Origin: Leuconostoc citreum | GTDB lineage: Bacteria; Bacillota; Bacilli; Lactobacillales; Lactobacillaceae | DNA: 64,000 nt | Assembly (NCBI RefSeq): GCF_004354555.1 | Contig: NZ_PUFH01000004.1 | Location: 62,001 to 126,000, forward strand | Direction: 5' to 3' | Made by a program: the position numbers and the translations under genes | Part shown: positions 1 to 10,455 of the stretch, in pieces | Layout of the letters: every line of letters begins with the position of its first letter | Position numbering within the stretch: position 1 is the stretch's first letter | The notes under the pieces: model-generated | What the model was told of the DNA's origin: nothing | The model's input: only the letters and a program-made list of their open reading frames with translations | Database searches by the model: none

Positions 1-108
1 TTTTTAGGCGTAAAAGCAATGACTACTTCAAGTAGCGGGCGCCGCTTGGAGCAAATGCAATATCGCCTAAAAAAGGCGATTAATCATGCGATTGAAGCCC
101 CATTGTGA
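1..108 (+). CDS. C-terminal end of an unidentified protein (cut by window edge)
   Basis: Frame 1 is open from the first base and ends at TGA 106-108, giving 35 residues that finish in an Arg/Lys/Gln-rich, probably helical tail. No family can be recognised from so little. It lies directly upstream of the enolase promoter in the same direction. I see no clear hairpin terminator between its stop and the eno promoter. It could also be a chance open frame. Confidence 0.4.
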   Translation, partial: FLGVKAMTTSSSGRRLEQMQYRLKKAINHAIEAPL

Positions 109-147
109 AATAATTATGCGACAACGTGTGTTTCAAGGAGCTCTCTG

Positions 148-1523
<1,376 letters not shown>

Positions 1524-1536
1524 TAATTTAATGCCG

Positions 1537-1566
1537 AAATCATACCTTTGGGTATGATTTTTTTGT
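1537..1566 (+). terminator. intrinsic terminator of eno
   Basis: A perfect 10-bp stem (AAATCATACC with GGTATGATTT), loop TTTG, followed by a run of T. Confidence 0.9.
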
Positions 1567-1636
1567 ACATATAATTAACAATGAATGGTATGATTAATTT
1601 TAACAAGAGTAAAAATTATAATGGTAGGTTAAGAGC

Positions 1637-1786
1637 ATGAAACAGAAACCACTTGTGATAACAATAACTGCCGGAATTACTCTAGCAACTATTGCACATA
1701 TTATTTATTGGCAAACTCGTGATGCAAGGACTAGAGAGAAAGAACCAATCAGTAGGATATTACGATGGCTAATACAACAAAAATAG
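1637..1786 (+). CDS. small predicted single-pass membrane protein (49 aa)
   Basis: ATG at 1637, TAG at 1784-1786, 49 codons. Residues 7-25 are hydrophobic and would form one N-terminal membrane segment, followed by a very basic tail rich in Arg and Lys. A TATAAT at 1617-1622 lies about 15 bp upstream of the ATG, and the Shine-Dalgarno match is only AGG. It overlaps the first 22 bases of tag in another frame, which suggests translational coupling. No family recognised; function unknown. Confidence 0.5.
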   Translation: MKQKPLVITITAGITLATIAHIIYWQTRDARTREKEPISRILRWLIQQK

Positions 1787-2352
1787 CGCGGTGTGCATGG
1801 GCCTCTGGTAGTAAAACGACGCCTTTAATGATGACATATCACGATCTGGAGTGGGGACATCCCCTAAAAGATAATGATAGCTTGTTATTTGAGCTATTAA
1901 CATTAGAAATATTTCAAGCTGGTCTGAGCTGGGAGATTGTATTAAAAAAGCGTCATCACTTAAAAAAAGCCTTTTGGGCGTTTGATCTCGAATCTGTGGC
2001 AAAAATGGGTGATGATGATGTTTATCGGTTGTGCCAGAATGCTGATATCATTCGTAACAAGCAAAAAATTTTAGCCACGATTCATAATGCAAAGGTAATT
2101 CAGCAAATACAGACATCATATGGTAGTTTCTCAAATTATATATGGCATTTTACGGAAAATCAGGTGATAGATCACAATATTCAGATACCAGCAGAGGTGC
2201 CGTCAAAAGATGCATTGTCAGAATATATTTCAAAAGCAATGAAAAGGATAGGGTTTAAGTTCACAGGGCCAGTTGTTATATATGCTTACTTGCAGAGTAT
2301 TGGAATCATTAATGATCATGAGTCAAATTGTACTTTTAAATATCACAACTAA
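1765..2352 (+). CDS. tag: DNA-3-methyladenine glycosylase I
   Basis: Base-excision repair enzyme that removes 3-methyladenine from alkylated DNA. The 195-residue protein has the Tag layout: a zinc Cys10, the YHDLEWG motif with His26 near the N-terminus, the QAGLSW helix-hairpin-helix region, and the second zinc pair His185/Cys189 close to the C-terminus. In E. coli Tag the equivalent ligands are Cys4, His17, His175 and Cys179, so the zinc site looks intact. The start overlaps the preceding small ORF. Confidence 0.95.
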   Translation: MANTTKIARCAWASGSKTTPLMMTYHDLEWGHPLKDNDSLLFELLTLEIFQAGLSWEIVLKKRHHLKKAFWAFDLESVAKMGDDDVYRLCQNADIIRNKQKILATIHNAKVIQQIQTSYGSFSNYIWHFTENQVIDHNIQIPAEVPSKDALSEYISKAMKRIGFKFTGPVVIYAYLQSIGIINDHESNCTFKYHN

Positions 2353-2416
2353 TTTTTTAGGGGATAAATAAATAGTTCATGTGATAAACTAAGTGTAAAT
2401 AAAAATTGAGGAAATT

Positions 2417-3910
2417 ATGGCAAAATTAGAGGGTGTAATTTTATTAAATTCCAGCACCGCTGCGTTGCAAATTGTCAACGTGACGACTGGTAAACGAATT
2501 GAAAATGTCACGCGTGAGTTTAATGAAAGCGATATTAATGCACCAGTATTTTCAAATGAGATTATGCATCGTGCGTTAGCACAAGTACAACGTTTTCAAC
2601 AATTACTCCGTGATTATGATGTGACCGCCGTTAGATTGTATGGTAGTGAAGCACTCTCGCAAATGAAAAATGCTGTTTACTTTGCAGATCAAATTCAAAA
2701 CATCACGGGTTTGAATTTGAGCTGGCTTAATGGTAATCAAGAAAGTTACTATCGGCAGTTAGCAGTTAGACGAGCACAGCTTGATGGCAAAACGTTATTG
2801 GTTGATGAAGATGTTTTTGTACTGGGTATGAGTTCTACTCGAGTGGATTTGGGCTATTTTGAACATGATTATTTTAAATTTTCGCAGCATTCGTCTGTTG
2901 GTCCGATTAGATTGGCTCAAACGATTCATGATATGGTTGTTGAAGTCACTGAAGAAACAGCCTTGGCCAGTGAATTTATTAACAGTAAACTGGCTGATTT
3001 TTGGCATATGTTACCACCGTTCAATGCTATTGACCGATTGATTTTATTAGGAGCAGATACAGCGCAACGTATTTTTCTGCCCGAAAACAAGCATTGGGTT
3101 GCAGTATCAAAACAAGACATTCAGTTAGTTATTAGTGATTTGGGTCGCTTAAACGATCAAGCTATTATTGAAAAATATGCCGTTGATTTCAACGACGTAC
3201 CATTTGCTTTAACCGAAATGTTACTTTTAATGAATGTTATGCAGGCTACTAACGTTAAAACAGTTCAAATCAGTGATTTAACGGTATTGGATGGTCTCAT
3301 TGTACAGGATGTTCGTGATGATAACGATATTATTACTGCTGCGCGTGGTATAGCTGATCGGTATATGGTTGAGGAGAATCACCGTGAAATTGTCTTAACT
3401 TATGCAAACCAGTTATTTGACAGCTTAAAGCGAGTGCATCATCTGGGAAAGCGTGACCGACTGTTACTCAGTATTGCTGCACTTGTCCACGATGTGGGCA
3501 GTTTCATCAACTCTCAAAAACATTATCAGTATTCCGAAGAAATTTTATCGGGAATAGATTTTCATGGTTTATCGACCGTAGAACAACGTATGATTGCCAC
3601 TATTGCCCGTTACCATAGTGCCGAAACGCCAGATAGTGCCTTACAAGGCACACATGAATTTTTGCCACAAGAACGCCTACGCATTGCTAAGTTGGCGGCG
3701 CTATTGCGCCTAGCAGATGCTCTAGATGACAGTAGACTACAAAAAATAGATAAATTGTCAGTTTCAATCGGGAAGGAAAAGATAACGGTCACAGGCCAGA
3801 CAGTTGCTAATTTACAATTAGAAATTTATGTTTTCAGACAAAAAGCCAGTTTCTTTGAAACGGTATTTGGCTTACCAATTGTGTTAAAGAAAAAGGGGAG
3901 AAGAAGTTAA
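2417..3910 (+). CDS. Ppx/GppA-like protein fused to an HD domain
   Basis: The first ~300 residues resemble the sugar-kinase/actin fold of exopolyphosphatases. The two phosphate loops are degenerate, however: LLNSST replaces the usual DxGSNS, and GMSSTRVDL replaces DTGGASSE. Residues ~340-410 form an HD-type phosphohydrolase core (HHLGK, VHDVG, ARYHSAE). It starts the ppx-like/ppk/ppx operon and overlaps ppk by one base (TAATG). A GAGGA site precedes the ATG. Inference: the polyphosphatase site is probably dead or altered while the HD site may act on a nucleotide, perhaps (p)ppGpp-like. Family membership is fairly secure; activity is not. Confidence 0.8.
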   Translation: MAKLEGVILLNSSTAALQIVNVTTGKRIENVTREFNESDINAPVFSNEIMHRALAQVQRFQQLLRDYDVTAVRLYGSEALSQMKNAVYFADQIQNITGLNLSWLNGNQESYYRQLAVRRAQLDGKTLLVDEDVFVLGMSSTRVDLGYFEHDYFKFSQHSSVGPIRLAQTIHDMVVEVTEETALASEFINSKLADFWHMLPPFNAIDRLILLGADTAQRIFLPENKHWVAVSKQDIQLVISDLGRLNDQAIIEKYAVDFNDVPFALTEMLLLMNVMQATNVKTVQISDLTVLDGLIVQDVRDDNDIITAARGIADRYMVEENHREIVLTYANQLFDSLKRVHHLGKRDRLLLSIAALVHDVGSFINSQKHYQYSEEILSGIDFHGLSTVEQRMIATIARYHSAETPDSALQGTHEFLPQERLRIAKLAALLRLADALDDSRLQKIDKLSVSIGKEKITVTGQTVANLQLEIYVFRQKASFFETVFGLPIVLKKKGRRS

Positions 3911-6054
3911 TGGTCGATTTTAAACAGCCAAAATACTATGTTAATCGTGAAATTAGTTGGCTGGCTTTTAATGATCGTGTGTTAGAAGAAGCGCGCGATA
4001 CTGCTAATCCATTGTTTGAGCGAGCTAATTTTTTGGCGATTACACAAAAAAATATGGACGAATGGTTCATGGTGCGTGTCGCTAGCCTGCAACAACAAGT
4101 CATGCTAGGTCATGATAAAGTTGATGCTGCAGGGCTAACACCAAAACAGCAGTTAGATGATGTGTCGGCGATTGCTGGGCAACAAATTAGAGATCAGTAT
4201 CAAGTATTAACGCGTAGTTTGTTACCGGCACTAAAGCGAGAAGGCTTAACACTATTAAAACCAGAGCAGCTTTCTAAAACACAGCACAATTTTTTAAAAC
4301 ATTTTTTTGAACAAGAAATTTTGCCTGTTTTGACACCGATGGCAGTGGATTCTACGCGACCATTTCCTTTTCTAGCAAATGACACTTTGAATATTGGGGT
4401 ACGATTAAAAAAATCAGGTGAAAAATCAGAAAAATATCTTGCTTTTTTGCAAGTACCTGAAACTTTCACACGTGTAATTGCTTTGCCAGAGGAACAGCAG
4501 GCAATTTTATTAGAAGATGTTGTTCAGATGTTTTTAGCTGCACTATTTCCTGGTTATACTATCAAAGAATCTATGGTTTTCCATATTTTAAGAGATATGG
4601 AACTCGATGTTGCTGATGATGAGGATACGCCAAATATTTTACAAGAAGTGCAATCCAAGCTACAAGAGCGTGAACGTGGTCGAATTATTCGTGTGATTTT
4701 ATCTAGTACAGCAAGTAAGGCGTTTACAGCCAAGCTAGTCAAGCTATTGCACGTTGATGAACAGCGTGTTTATGCCGTTAATGGGCCAATTGATTTAACT
4801 TTTCTAAATGTATGGCTAAAAAATAATGTGAATGCGCAACTTAAATTCTTGCCGTTTAAAGGTTTCAATAACCCAGATTTAGCCCCTAGTCGTATTTTTG
4901 AAAGTATTCGTGCAAAAGATTACCTTCTACATCATCCTTATGATTCTTTTCAATCTGTATTATCCTTTATCCAGACAGCAGCTCAAGATGATCAAGTCTT
5001 AGCTATAAAAATGACGCTCTACCGTGTGTCAGGAAAATCCCCTATTATTAAGGCCTTGGGATTAGCCGCACAACGTGGTAAGCAGGTGACGGTTCTTGTA
5101 GAAATCAAGGCACGTTTTGATGAAGAAAATAATGTCCATTGGGCGCGAGAATTAGAAAAGCAGGGCGTTCATGTCGTCTATGGGTTACGTGGTTTAAAAA
5201 CACATGCGAAAGTGACGTTAATTGTGCGTCGTGAAGAAGGTGATATTCGCCGTTACATTCATCTTGGTACAGGAAACTATAATGATGTCACGGCTAATTT
5301 TTACACCGACTTGGGGTTGCTCACGAGTGATGCTGAATTAGGCGCTGATGTGGCGTCAATTTTCAATATTTTGACAGGCTATTCAGATCCAGGCTATTTT
5401 CACCAGTTACATATGTCCCCTGATGGTATTCGTGAATTTATTTATGAACAAATTAATCGTGAAATTGCCAATGCGAAGGCTGGTAAGCCAGCTGGTATTA
5501 AAATGAAATTTAATTCATTGTCAGATGAACGCATGGTAAAACATCTATATGAAGCCAGTCATGCAGGTGTACCAATACATCTCATTGTACGTGGTATTAC
5601 TATCTTAAAAGTTGGAATTTTTGATGTAAGCGAGACAATCAGTGTGCACTCGATTGTTGGTCGGTTCCTAGAACATAGTCGCATTTATAGCTTTGAAAAT
5701 GATGGAAACCCCAAAGTTTACCTATCATCAGCTGATTTAATGACTCGTAACTTAGACCGACGTGTTGAATTATTGTTCCCACTCAAGGATGATAAGTTAC
5801 GCGATAAAGTATTAGAAATATTTGAAACAATGTGGCAGGATAATGTTAAAACGCGTGTGTTACAGGCTGATGGACAGTATGAGAAGAAAGATCGGCGGGG
5901 GGTTGCAAGATTAAATGCACAAGAAACCTTCATTGAAGCCGCTGTTCGGCAAACGGATCAAGAGTTAAAACAACAAAAATTAACTGAAATGACCCAGCGC
6001 TTTGAACCATTAAATAACCCGTTTACCAATGAAAATGAGGAGGAAAAATCATGA
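3910..6054 (+). CDS. ppk: polyphosphate kinase 1
   Basis: Makes inorganic polyphosphate from ATP, reversibly. The 714 residues are of normal length. The N-terminal helical domain begins NREISWLAFNDRVLEEA. The autophosphorylated histidine lies in LKTHAKV near residue 433, and the phosphate-binding run IHLGTGNYND follows near 450. The C-terminal catalytic half carries a second phospholipase-D-like motif region (SADLMTRNLDRR). It is the middle gene of a three-gene operon and overlaps ppx by 4 bp (ATGA), so synthesis and breakdown of polyphosphate are co-expressed. Confidence 0.97.
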   Translation: MVDFKQPKYYVNREISWLAFNDRVLEEARDTANPLFERANFLAITQKNMDEWFMVRVASLQQQVMLGHDKVDAAGLTPKQQLDDVSAIAGQQIRDQYQVLTRSLLPALKREGLTLLKPEQLSKTQHNFLKHFFEQEILPVLTPMAVDSTRPFPFLANDTLNIGVRLKKSGEKSEKYLAFLQVPETFTRVIALPEEQQAILLEDVVQMFLAALFPGYTIKESMVFHILRDMELDVADDEDTPNILQEVQSKLQERERGRIIRVILSSTASKAFTAKLVKLLHVDEQRVYAVNGPIDLTFLNVWLKNNVNAQLKFLPFKGFNNPDLAPSRIFESIRAKDYLLHHPYDSFQSVLSFIQTAAQDDQVLAIKMTLYRVSGKSPIIKALGLAAQRGKQVTVLVEIKARFDEENNVHWARELEKQGVHVVYGLRGLKTHAKVTLIVRREEGDIRRYIHLGTGNYNDVTANFYTDLGLLTSDAELGADVASIFNILTGYSDPGYFHQLHMSPDGIREFIYEQINREIANAKAGKPAGIKMKFNSLSDERMVKHLYEASHAGVPIHLIVRGITILKVGIFDVSETISVHSIVGRFLEHSRIYSFENDGNPKVYLSSADLMTRNLDRRVELLFPLKDDKLRDKVLEIFETMWQDNVKTRVLQADGQYEKKDRRGVARLNAQETFIEAAVRQTDQELKQQKLTEMTQRFEPLNNPFTNENEEEKS

Positions 6055-7040
6055 CAGTCATTGCAGTCATTGACTTAGGCTCTAACTCTGTTCGTATGAC
6101 AGTGAGTCGCTATCATGCGAATGGGTCGTATGATGTTTTAGCGCGCTTTCAGGAAATGGTTCGCTTATCAGCAGGAATGGGTAAGGAAAAAGTACTACAA
6201 CCAGAAGCTATTAAGCGGACATTAGTTGCCTTAGAAAAATTTAAGTTGGCATTAGAAGCATATAATCAAGATAAGTTGTCAGTACACGCTGTAGCAACAG
6301 CTGCGGTACGTCAAGCCAGCAATCAAAAAGAATTTTTATCAGCTTTTAAAAAGACTATGGGTTTCAATTTACGCGTCTTAACTGGTGAAGAAGAGGCCCA
6401 TTATGATTATGTTGGTGTTGTGAATACCTTTCCAATTCATGATGCTTTAATTTTGGATACCGGTGGCGCGTCATCAGAAATTGTATTAGTACGAGATAAA
6501 AAAGCTATCCATGCTGTTAGTTTACCAGTTGGTGCGGTTAATATTTCTGAGCGCTATCTAGAACGAGATATCGTGTCGGCTCGTGCACTGTTTCAGGCCA
6601 TTATTGGTTTGAGACAGCTATTTGGCGATATTGCATGGTTACACGAAGCGATGAATTTACCACTGATTGCGTTGGGTGGGAGCAACCGAACATTAGCTAA
6701 AATCAGTCGCAAAAAAGAAAAAATTCAAGATATGGCCATTCATGGCTATCATTTGACCATGTCAGATGTTGCGACAATATATCAAGAAATTTTAGGAAAA
6801 AATTTAGAGGGACGTAAAAAAATCCCCGGCCTAGCTAAAGAACGTGGGGATATTATTGTTGGTGGCCTCTTACCTCTTATTGAATTATTGCTTTACACCG
6901 AAAGCCGACAAGTGATATTCTCTCAGAGTGGGTTACGCGAAGGGTTCTTATTCGAACAAATTACTTTGAATACAGGACACGATGTTGTATCACCGGAGCC
7001 TGCTGCTATGACAGTTGACACTGAGGATGTATCACAGTGA
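6051..7040 (+). CDS. ppx: exopolyphosphatase (Ppx/GppA family)
   Basis: Hydrolyses terminal phosphates from polyphosphate. Both phosphate loops are intact: DLGSNSVRM near residue 8 and LDTGGASSEI near residue 140, in contrast to the degenerate paralogue at the head of the operon. At 329 residues it is the short form without an HD domain. A GAGGAGG site sits in the end of ppk. Its last 9 bases overlap, tail to tail, the end of the converging regulator gene. Confidence 0.95.
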   Translation: MTVIAVIDLGSNSVRMTVSRYHANGSYDVLARFQEMVRLSAGMGKEKVLQPEAIKRTLVALEKFKLALEAYNQDKLSVHAVATAAVRQASNQKEFLSAFKKTMGFNLRVLTGEEEAHYDYVGVVNTFPIHDALILDTGGASSEIVLVRDKKAIHAVSLPVGAVNISERYLERDIVSARALFQAIIGLRQLFGDIAWLHEAMNLPLIALGGSNRTLAKISRKKEKIQDMAIHGYHLTMSDVATIYQEILGKNLEGRKKIPGLAKERGDIIVGGLLPLIELLLYTESRQVIFSQSGLREGFLFEQITLNTGHDVVSPEPAAMTVDTEDVSQ

Positions 7041-8021
7041 ATCTCTGATGTGTAGAAATGCAGGAATGCGAACAATATCTGCAGGAAATTGATCTCGTTC
7101 AATATTTTGGATGAGTGTATCGGCTGCAACACGCCCAATTTCTTGGGGATTTTGTGAAACAGCCGTAATGGCAGGTGTTAACATATCTGCATATTGGTCA
7201 TCGTCATAACCAATAACGCCAACTTGATCTGGAATAAGAATCTTTTGTGTCTGTAAAAATCGAATAGTTGACCATAAAACATGCCCATTTAAAGCAAAAA
7301 TGGCTGTTTTTTTTGTGCACTTTAAGTAAGACAGTAATTGGCCTTCCCAATGGCGATCTGAAGTAATCTCAATTTGACTAATTTTAATTGTTGTTGTTGC
7401 CAAGGCGTTGGCAAGTCCTTTTAGACGATTCATACGGCTTGAAATGCCATGAATGTGGTTAGACAAAACAACAACCTGTTCGTAATTTGATTGCTTTAAT
7501 AGGTTAGCGACCTCACGTGATTTTTGATAGTTATCTGAAACGATGGCTGGCCAAATGACAGGGTGAGTGTAGCGATCAACCTGTACAACCGGTAACTGTG
7601 CATCGATGATATTTTGATAATGATTGGGATGATTAGTCAGTGGTTGCAGAATAATCCCATCGACTTGTTCGGTCATCATTTTTTCTAGATTACTTGCCTC
7701 ACGTGTCGAATCATTATCGGCATCCATGATTAATACTTGATAAGGTGTTGATTGAAAGTAGTCACCAATACCCTTAAGCAAACGAGAAGTATACATATTT
7801 GAGATATCGGCAATTGCGACACCAATCAAAAAAGAGCGTCTTGCTTTGAGTGATTGCGCTTGACGGTTGGGGTGATAATCTAGCCTCGCAATGGTTGCTT
7901 CAATACGTGACCGCGTATTGGCAGACATGTTATCGAACTTACCATTTAGAAAACGAGAAATCGTGGTCTTTGATACGCCGGATTCGCGAGCAATATCAAC
8001 AATTGTCACTTTTTTATTCAT
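7032..8021 (-). CDS. LacI-family transcriptional regulator (KdgR-like)
   Basis: Residues 1-55 form a LacI helix-turn-helix (VTIVDIARESGVSKTTISRFL) with the hinge helix near SLKARR. The rest is a periplasmic-binding-protein fold for a sugar ligand. It is transcribed away from the sugar-acid operon, so it most likely represses that operon through the AAACCGGTTT palindrome in the shared intergenic region. There is no Shine-Dalgarno sequence. A minus-strand TATAAT at 8033-8028 places the predicted start site on the A of the ATG, so the mRNA may be leaderless. Confidence 0.9.
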   Translation of the reverse strand: MNKKVTIVDIARESGVSKTTISRFLNGKFDNMSANTRSRIEATIARLDYHPNRQAQSLKARRSFLIGVAIADISNMYTSRLLKGIGDYFQSTPYQVLIMDADNDSTREASNLEKMMTEQVDGIILQPLTNHPNHYQNIIDAQLPVVQVDRYTHPVIWPAIVSDNYQKSREVANLLKQSNYEQVVVLSNHIHGISSRMNRLKGLANALATTTIKISQIEITSDRHWEGQLLSYLKCTKKTAIFALNGHVLWSTIRFLQTQKILIPDQVGVIGYDDDQYADMLTPAITAVSQNPQEIGRVAADTLIQNIERDQFPADIVRIPAFLHIRDSL

Positions 8022-8027
8022 AAACTT

Positions 8028-8055
8028 ATTATACTTTAATTTTAAAATAAGTCAT
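8028..8055 (-). promoter_or_regulatory. promoter of the LacI-type regulator
   Basis: On the minus strand, TATAAT at 8033-8028 with ATGACT (4/6 match to the -35 consensus) 16 bp upstream at 8055-8050. Six bases separate the -10 from the ATG at 8021, which predicts a leaderless mRNA. Confidence 0.6.
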
Positions 8056-8104
8056 TGACAAATAAATTGAAAGCGTTTACACTTATCTTGTAAACCGGTT
8101 TCCG
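8055..8104 (+). promoter_or_regulatory. promoter, cre site and LacI-type operator of the sugar-acid operon
   Basis: TTGACA at 8055-8060 and TACACT at 8078-8083 with 17-bp spacing. A full-consensus cre, TGAAAGCGTTTACA (8068-8081), overlaps the -10, so CcpA would block polymerase directly. Just downstream, TGTAAACCGGTTTCCG (8089-8104) contains the 10-bp palindrome AAACCGGTTT, a typical LacI-family operator at the transcription start. Which protein binds the operator is inferred from gene position. Confidence 0.8.
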
Positions 8105-8133
8105 TAAACGATTAACCTAAGGAGAATCACGTC

Positions 8134-8391
8134 ATGAATGACCAACCGATGCATATTGATCCAGAAAAATTCGCTTTCAAATTTCTTGAGGCCTATCATT
8201 TTGATTTCAATACGCAACATTTAGAACAACAGGCGAAACAAGAATTAGCTGCTTACTTATCGGCCTATTATCTTGCTGATAGATTTAATCAGATTGAGCA
8301 TCAAAATTTTAACCGTCCAGCCAAGACAGATTTGTCGCATTTAGGGTTTGACGAGCTACTCAAGCATGTGACCAACTTAAATAATTATTGA
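8134..8391 (+). CDS. hypothetical protein, first gene of the sugar-acid operon (85 aa)
   Basis: A soluble 85-residue protein rich in His, Gln, Asp and Phe, with no membrane segment, no Cys and no motif I recognise. Translation is well supported by TAAGGAGA ahead of the ATG, and by position just behind the cre-controlled promoter. The next gene starts 12 bp after its stop. Function unknown; its place suggests a role tied to this pathway. Confidence 0.7.
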   Translation: MNDQPMHIDPEKFAFKFLEAYHFDFNTQHLEQQAKQELAAYLSAYYLADRFNQIEHQNFNRPAKTDLSHLGFDELLKHVTNLNNY

Positions 8392-8402
8392 GAGGAAATA
8401 TT

Positions 8403-9158
8403 ATGAAAACAGAACAAATTGTATTAAATCTTTTGGTTTTTGATCAATCACGAAAAGCAGGGATGCAACAATTGGCTATGTTACACCATGTTGTTGATTT
8501 GGGAATTGGCGCAGCTGAAATACGTCGTGAATATTTTGATGATGTAACAGCTGAAATTGCAGGTATTGCTAGTTACGCCAAAGAACATCAATTACAATTG
8601 TTTTATTCTGTGCCTGATGAACTCTTCGTTAATCAGCAATTAAATCCGAAATTAACGCAATATTATGATGAGGCTCAAGCGATGGGCGTAACTGCCATCA
8701 AGTTTAACATTGGCGATTTTATAGCATTTTCGCAATCGGATGTCAGTGAGCTCAAGCAATTATTGGCACGTGGCATTCAGACAAATATTGAAAATGACCA
8801 AACATTAGTTTCAGGTCGATTAATGCCTATTCAACGTTTTATGGTCGGTGTGCAGCAGTCTGGCCTAGACGTTGGTTACGTTTATGATATGGGTAACTGG
8901 CGATATGTTAACGAGGATGAAGTGGCGGCTGCTCAGCAATTAAGTCACGTCGTGCGTTATATTCATGTGAAGGATGATCAAGGGGTTGCAGAAACACTTA
9001 AAACAGTGCCCTTAGGTGAAGGGGAAATTCAGTGGCAAAATATTTTACAGTTATTACCAAGTAATGTCCCTGTTGCTATTGAATATCCAACACAAGATGA
9101 CACGGTGATTAAAAGGGGAATTGATGATCTCCTAAACTATGAGGCGCATCAATCATGA
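8403..9158 (+). CDS. sugar phosphate isomerase/epimerase (xylose isomerase-like TIM barrel)
   Basis: Fold features of the AP endonuclease family 2 TIM barrel are visible: IEND in the middle, a YVYDMGNW stretch, IHVKDDQG and PVAIEYP near the C-terminus, which usually supply the metal-binding Glu/Asp/His residues. The ATG at 8403 is preferred over a TTG at 8388, because AGAGGA lies 7 bp upstream. About 251 residues. It overlaps the permease gene by 4 bp. The substrate cannot be told; a keto-sugar or sugar acid is likely from the neighbours. Confidence 0.8.
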   Translation: MKTEQIVLNLLVFDQSRKAGMQQLAMLHHVVDLGIGAAEIRREYFDDVTAEIAGIASYAKEHQLQLFYSVPDELFVNQQLNPKLTQYYDEAQAMGVTAIKFNIGDFIAFSQSDVSELKQLLARGIQTNIENDQTLVSGRLMPIQRFMVGVQQSGLDVGYVYDMGNWRYVNEDEVAAAQQLSHVVRYIHVKDDQGVAETLKTVPLGEGEIQWQNILQLLPSNVPVAIEYPTQDDTVIKRGIDDLLNYEAHQS

Positions 9159-10432
9159 CGAATATTATAATCAGTATACTATTATTGTTAACATTTATTG
9201 GTTTTATTTATTTCATCATTAAAGGTGGCAATTTAGTCATTGGTTTCTTTGTAATGGCTATCTTGTGGTCAGTCATCGGACTGATACCATTTAATCAAGT
9301 CATTCAAAATGTGATTGCAAAACCAGCCTTAAATTATGGCCCCACTATTATTTATATCGTATTTGGTTCATGGTTTGGGCGGGTGTTAGTTGATTCTGGC
9401 ATTGCCGGCTCAATCTCTGCTCAAACACAAAAAGTGGGCCGGAAAGCACCAGTACTTGCTGCTATTTTAGTCGTCTTAGTCACTGCTTTGATTTTTTCAT
9501 CAGCTTACGGTGTTGGTTCAGTGATTGCCATAGGTGTTATTTTAATTCCAATACTATTATCAATTGGTGTACCGAAAAAAGTTGCAATACCAGCATTCAC
9601 TATGGCAATTGGTGCGCCAATGTATATCAATGTTGTGCTATTTAATCAAATTAAAGCATTTTTTCCATCTGTTAATTTTTCTGGAAAATATCTCGTTTTT
9701 GGTTTAGTAGCAATGTCTGTGCAATTATTAGGTGTGATACTATTCATTCTGCTTCATGCTAAACAAATTAAAAATGGCAAGATTGAAACTATCGCCGATT
9801 CTGAAGAAACTACCATAACGCAAACACATCCTATCACATATATTATTCCCATATTGCCAGTTGCTTTAAATATGTTTTGTCATTGGGATGCGATTCCAGC
9901 TTTACTGTTAGCAACAATTATTGCGCTATTGTTCACAGGACAAATGGCATCATATACAAAACTGGTTGCTTTCATTAACAAAACAGTTAGCCAAGCTATT
10001 AATGATATTTCTGGGCTCATTATTTTTTTGATGGCTTTGGTGATGTTTGCTGGCGCAGCAACTGCCAATGTGCCACATTTTAAAAGTATGATTGAGGTTA
10101 TTTTGCCACATAATCCGCTAATATTAGCAGTAGCAATTGGTATATTAGCACCGTTAGCCTTGTTTAGAGGCCCTTTACATGTCTGGGGTGCGGGGGCAGC
10201 TACCGCGGCAGTATTAGCAGCAACTGGCACATTTTCGCCAATGTTTTTACTGCCACTACTTTACACGGCTAGCATTATGGCGGTTTCAATTGACTTAACC
10301 CAATCATGGAATACTTGGGCATTGACCTATTCCAAATTGGAAACCAAAGAATTCTTAAAAATGGGCATACCAGTCATGTGGGCTGTGTCTATTGTGAATG
10401 AACTATTAGTTTATGTATTTTTCGGACATTAA
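9155..10432 (+). CDS. multi-pass permease, GntP/citrate-transporter-like
   Basis: A 425-residue protein with about 11-12 hydrophobic segments and a short hydrophilic loop near residues 205-225. The run AIPAFTMAIGAPMYIN and the pattern of Gly/Ala-rich helices recall the ion-transporter superfamily that includes GntP gluconate permeases. It lies between a sugar isomerase and a KDG-type kinase, so uptake of a hexonate or keto-acid sugar is the natural guess. Family assignment is tentative. Confidence 0.65.
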   Translation: MTNIIISILLLLTFIGFIYFIIKGGNLVIGFFVMAILWSVIGLIPFNQVIQNVIAKPALNYGPTIIYIVFGSWFGRVLVDSGIAGSISAQTQKVGRKAPVLAAILVVLVTALIFSSAYGVGSVIAIGVILIPILLSIGVPKKVAIPAFTMAIGAPMYINVVLFNQIKAFFPSVNFSGKYLVFGLVAMSVQLLGVILFILLHAKQIKNGKIETIADSEETTITQTHPITYIIPILPVALNMFCHWDAIPALLLATIIALLFTGQMASYTKLVAFINKTVSQAINDISGLIIFLMALVMFAGAATANVPHFKSMIEVILPHNPLILAVAIGILAPLALFRGPLHVWGAGAATAAVLAATGTFSPMFLLPLLYTASIMAVSIDLTQSWNTWALTYSKLETKEFLKMGIPVMWAVSIVNELLVYVFFGH

Positions 10433-10455
10433 TAATATATAGAAAGTGTGGAAAT

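Noticed and set aside
9880-10230. Minus-strand ORF of 116 codons inside the permease gene
   Set aside because: Shadow of the membrane-protein codons; no ribosome site or family match.
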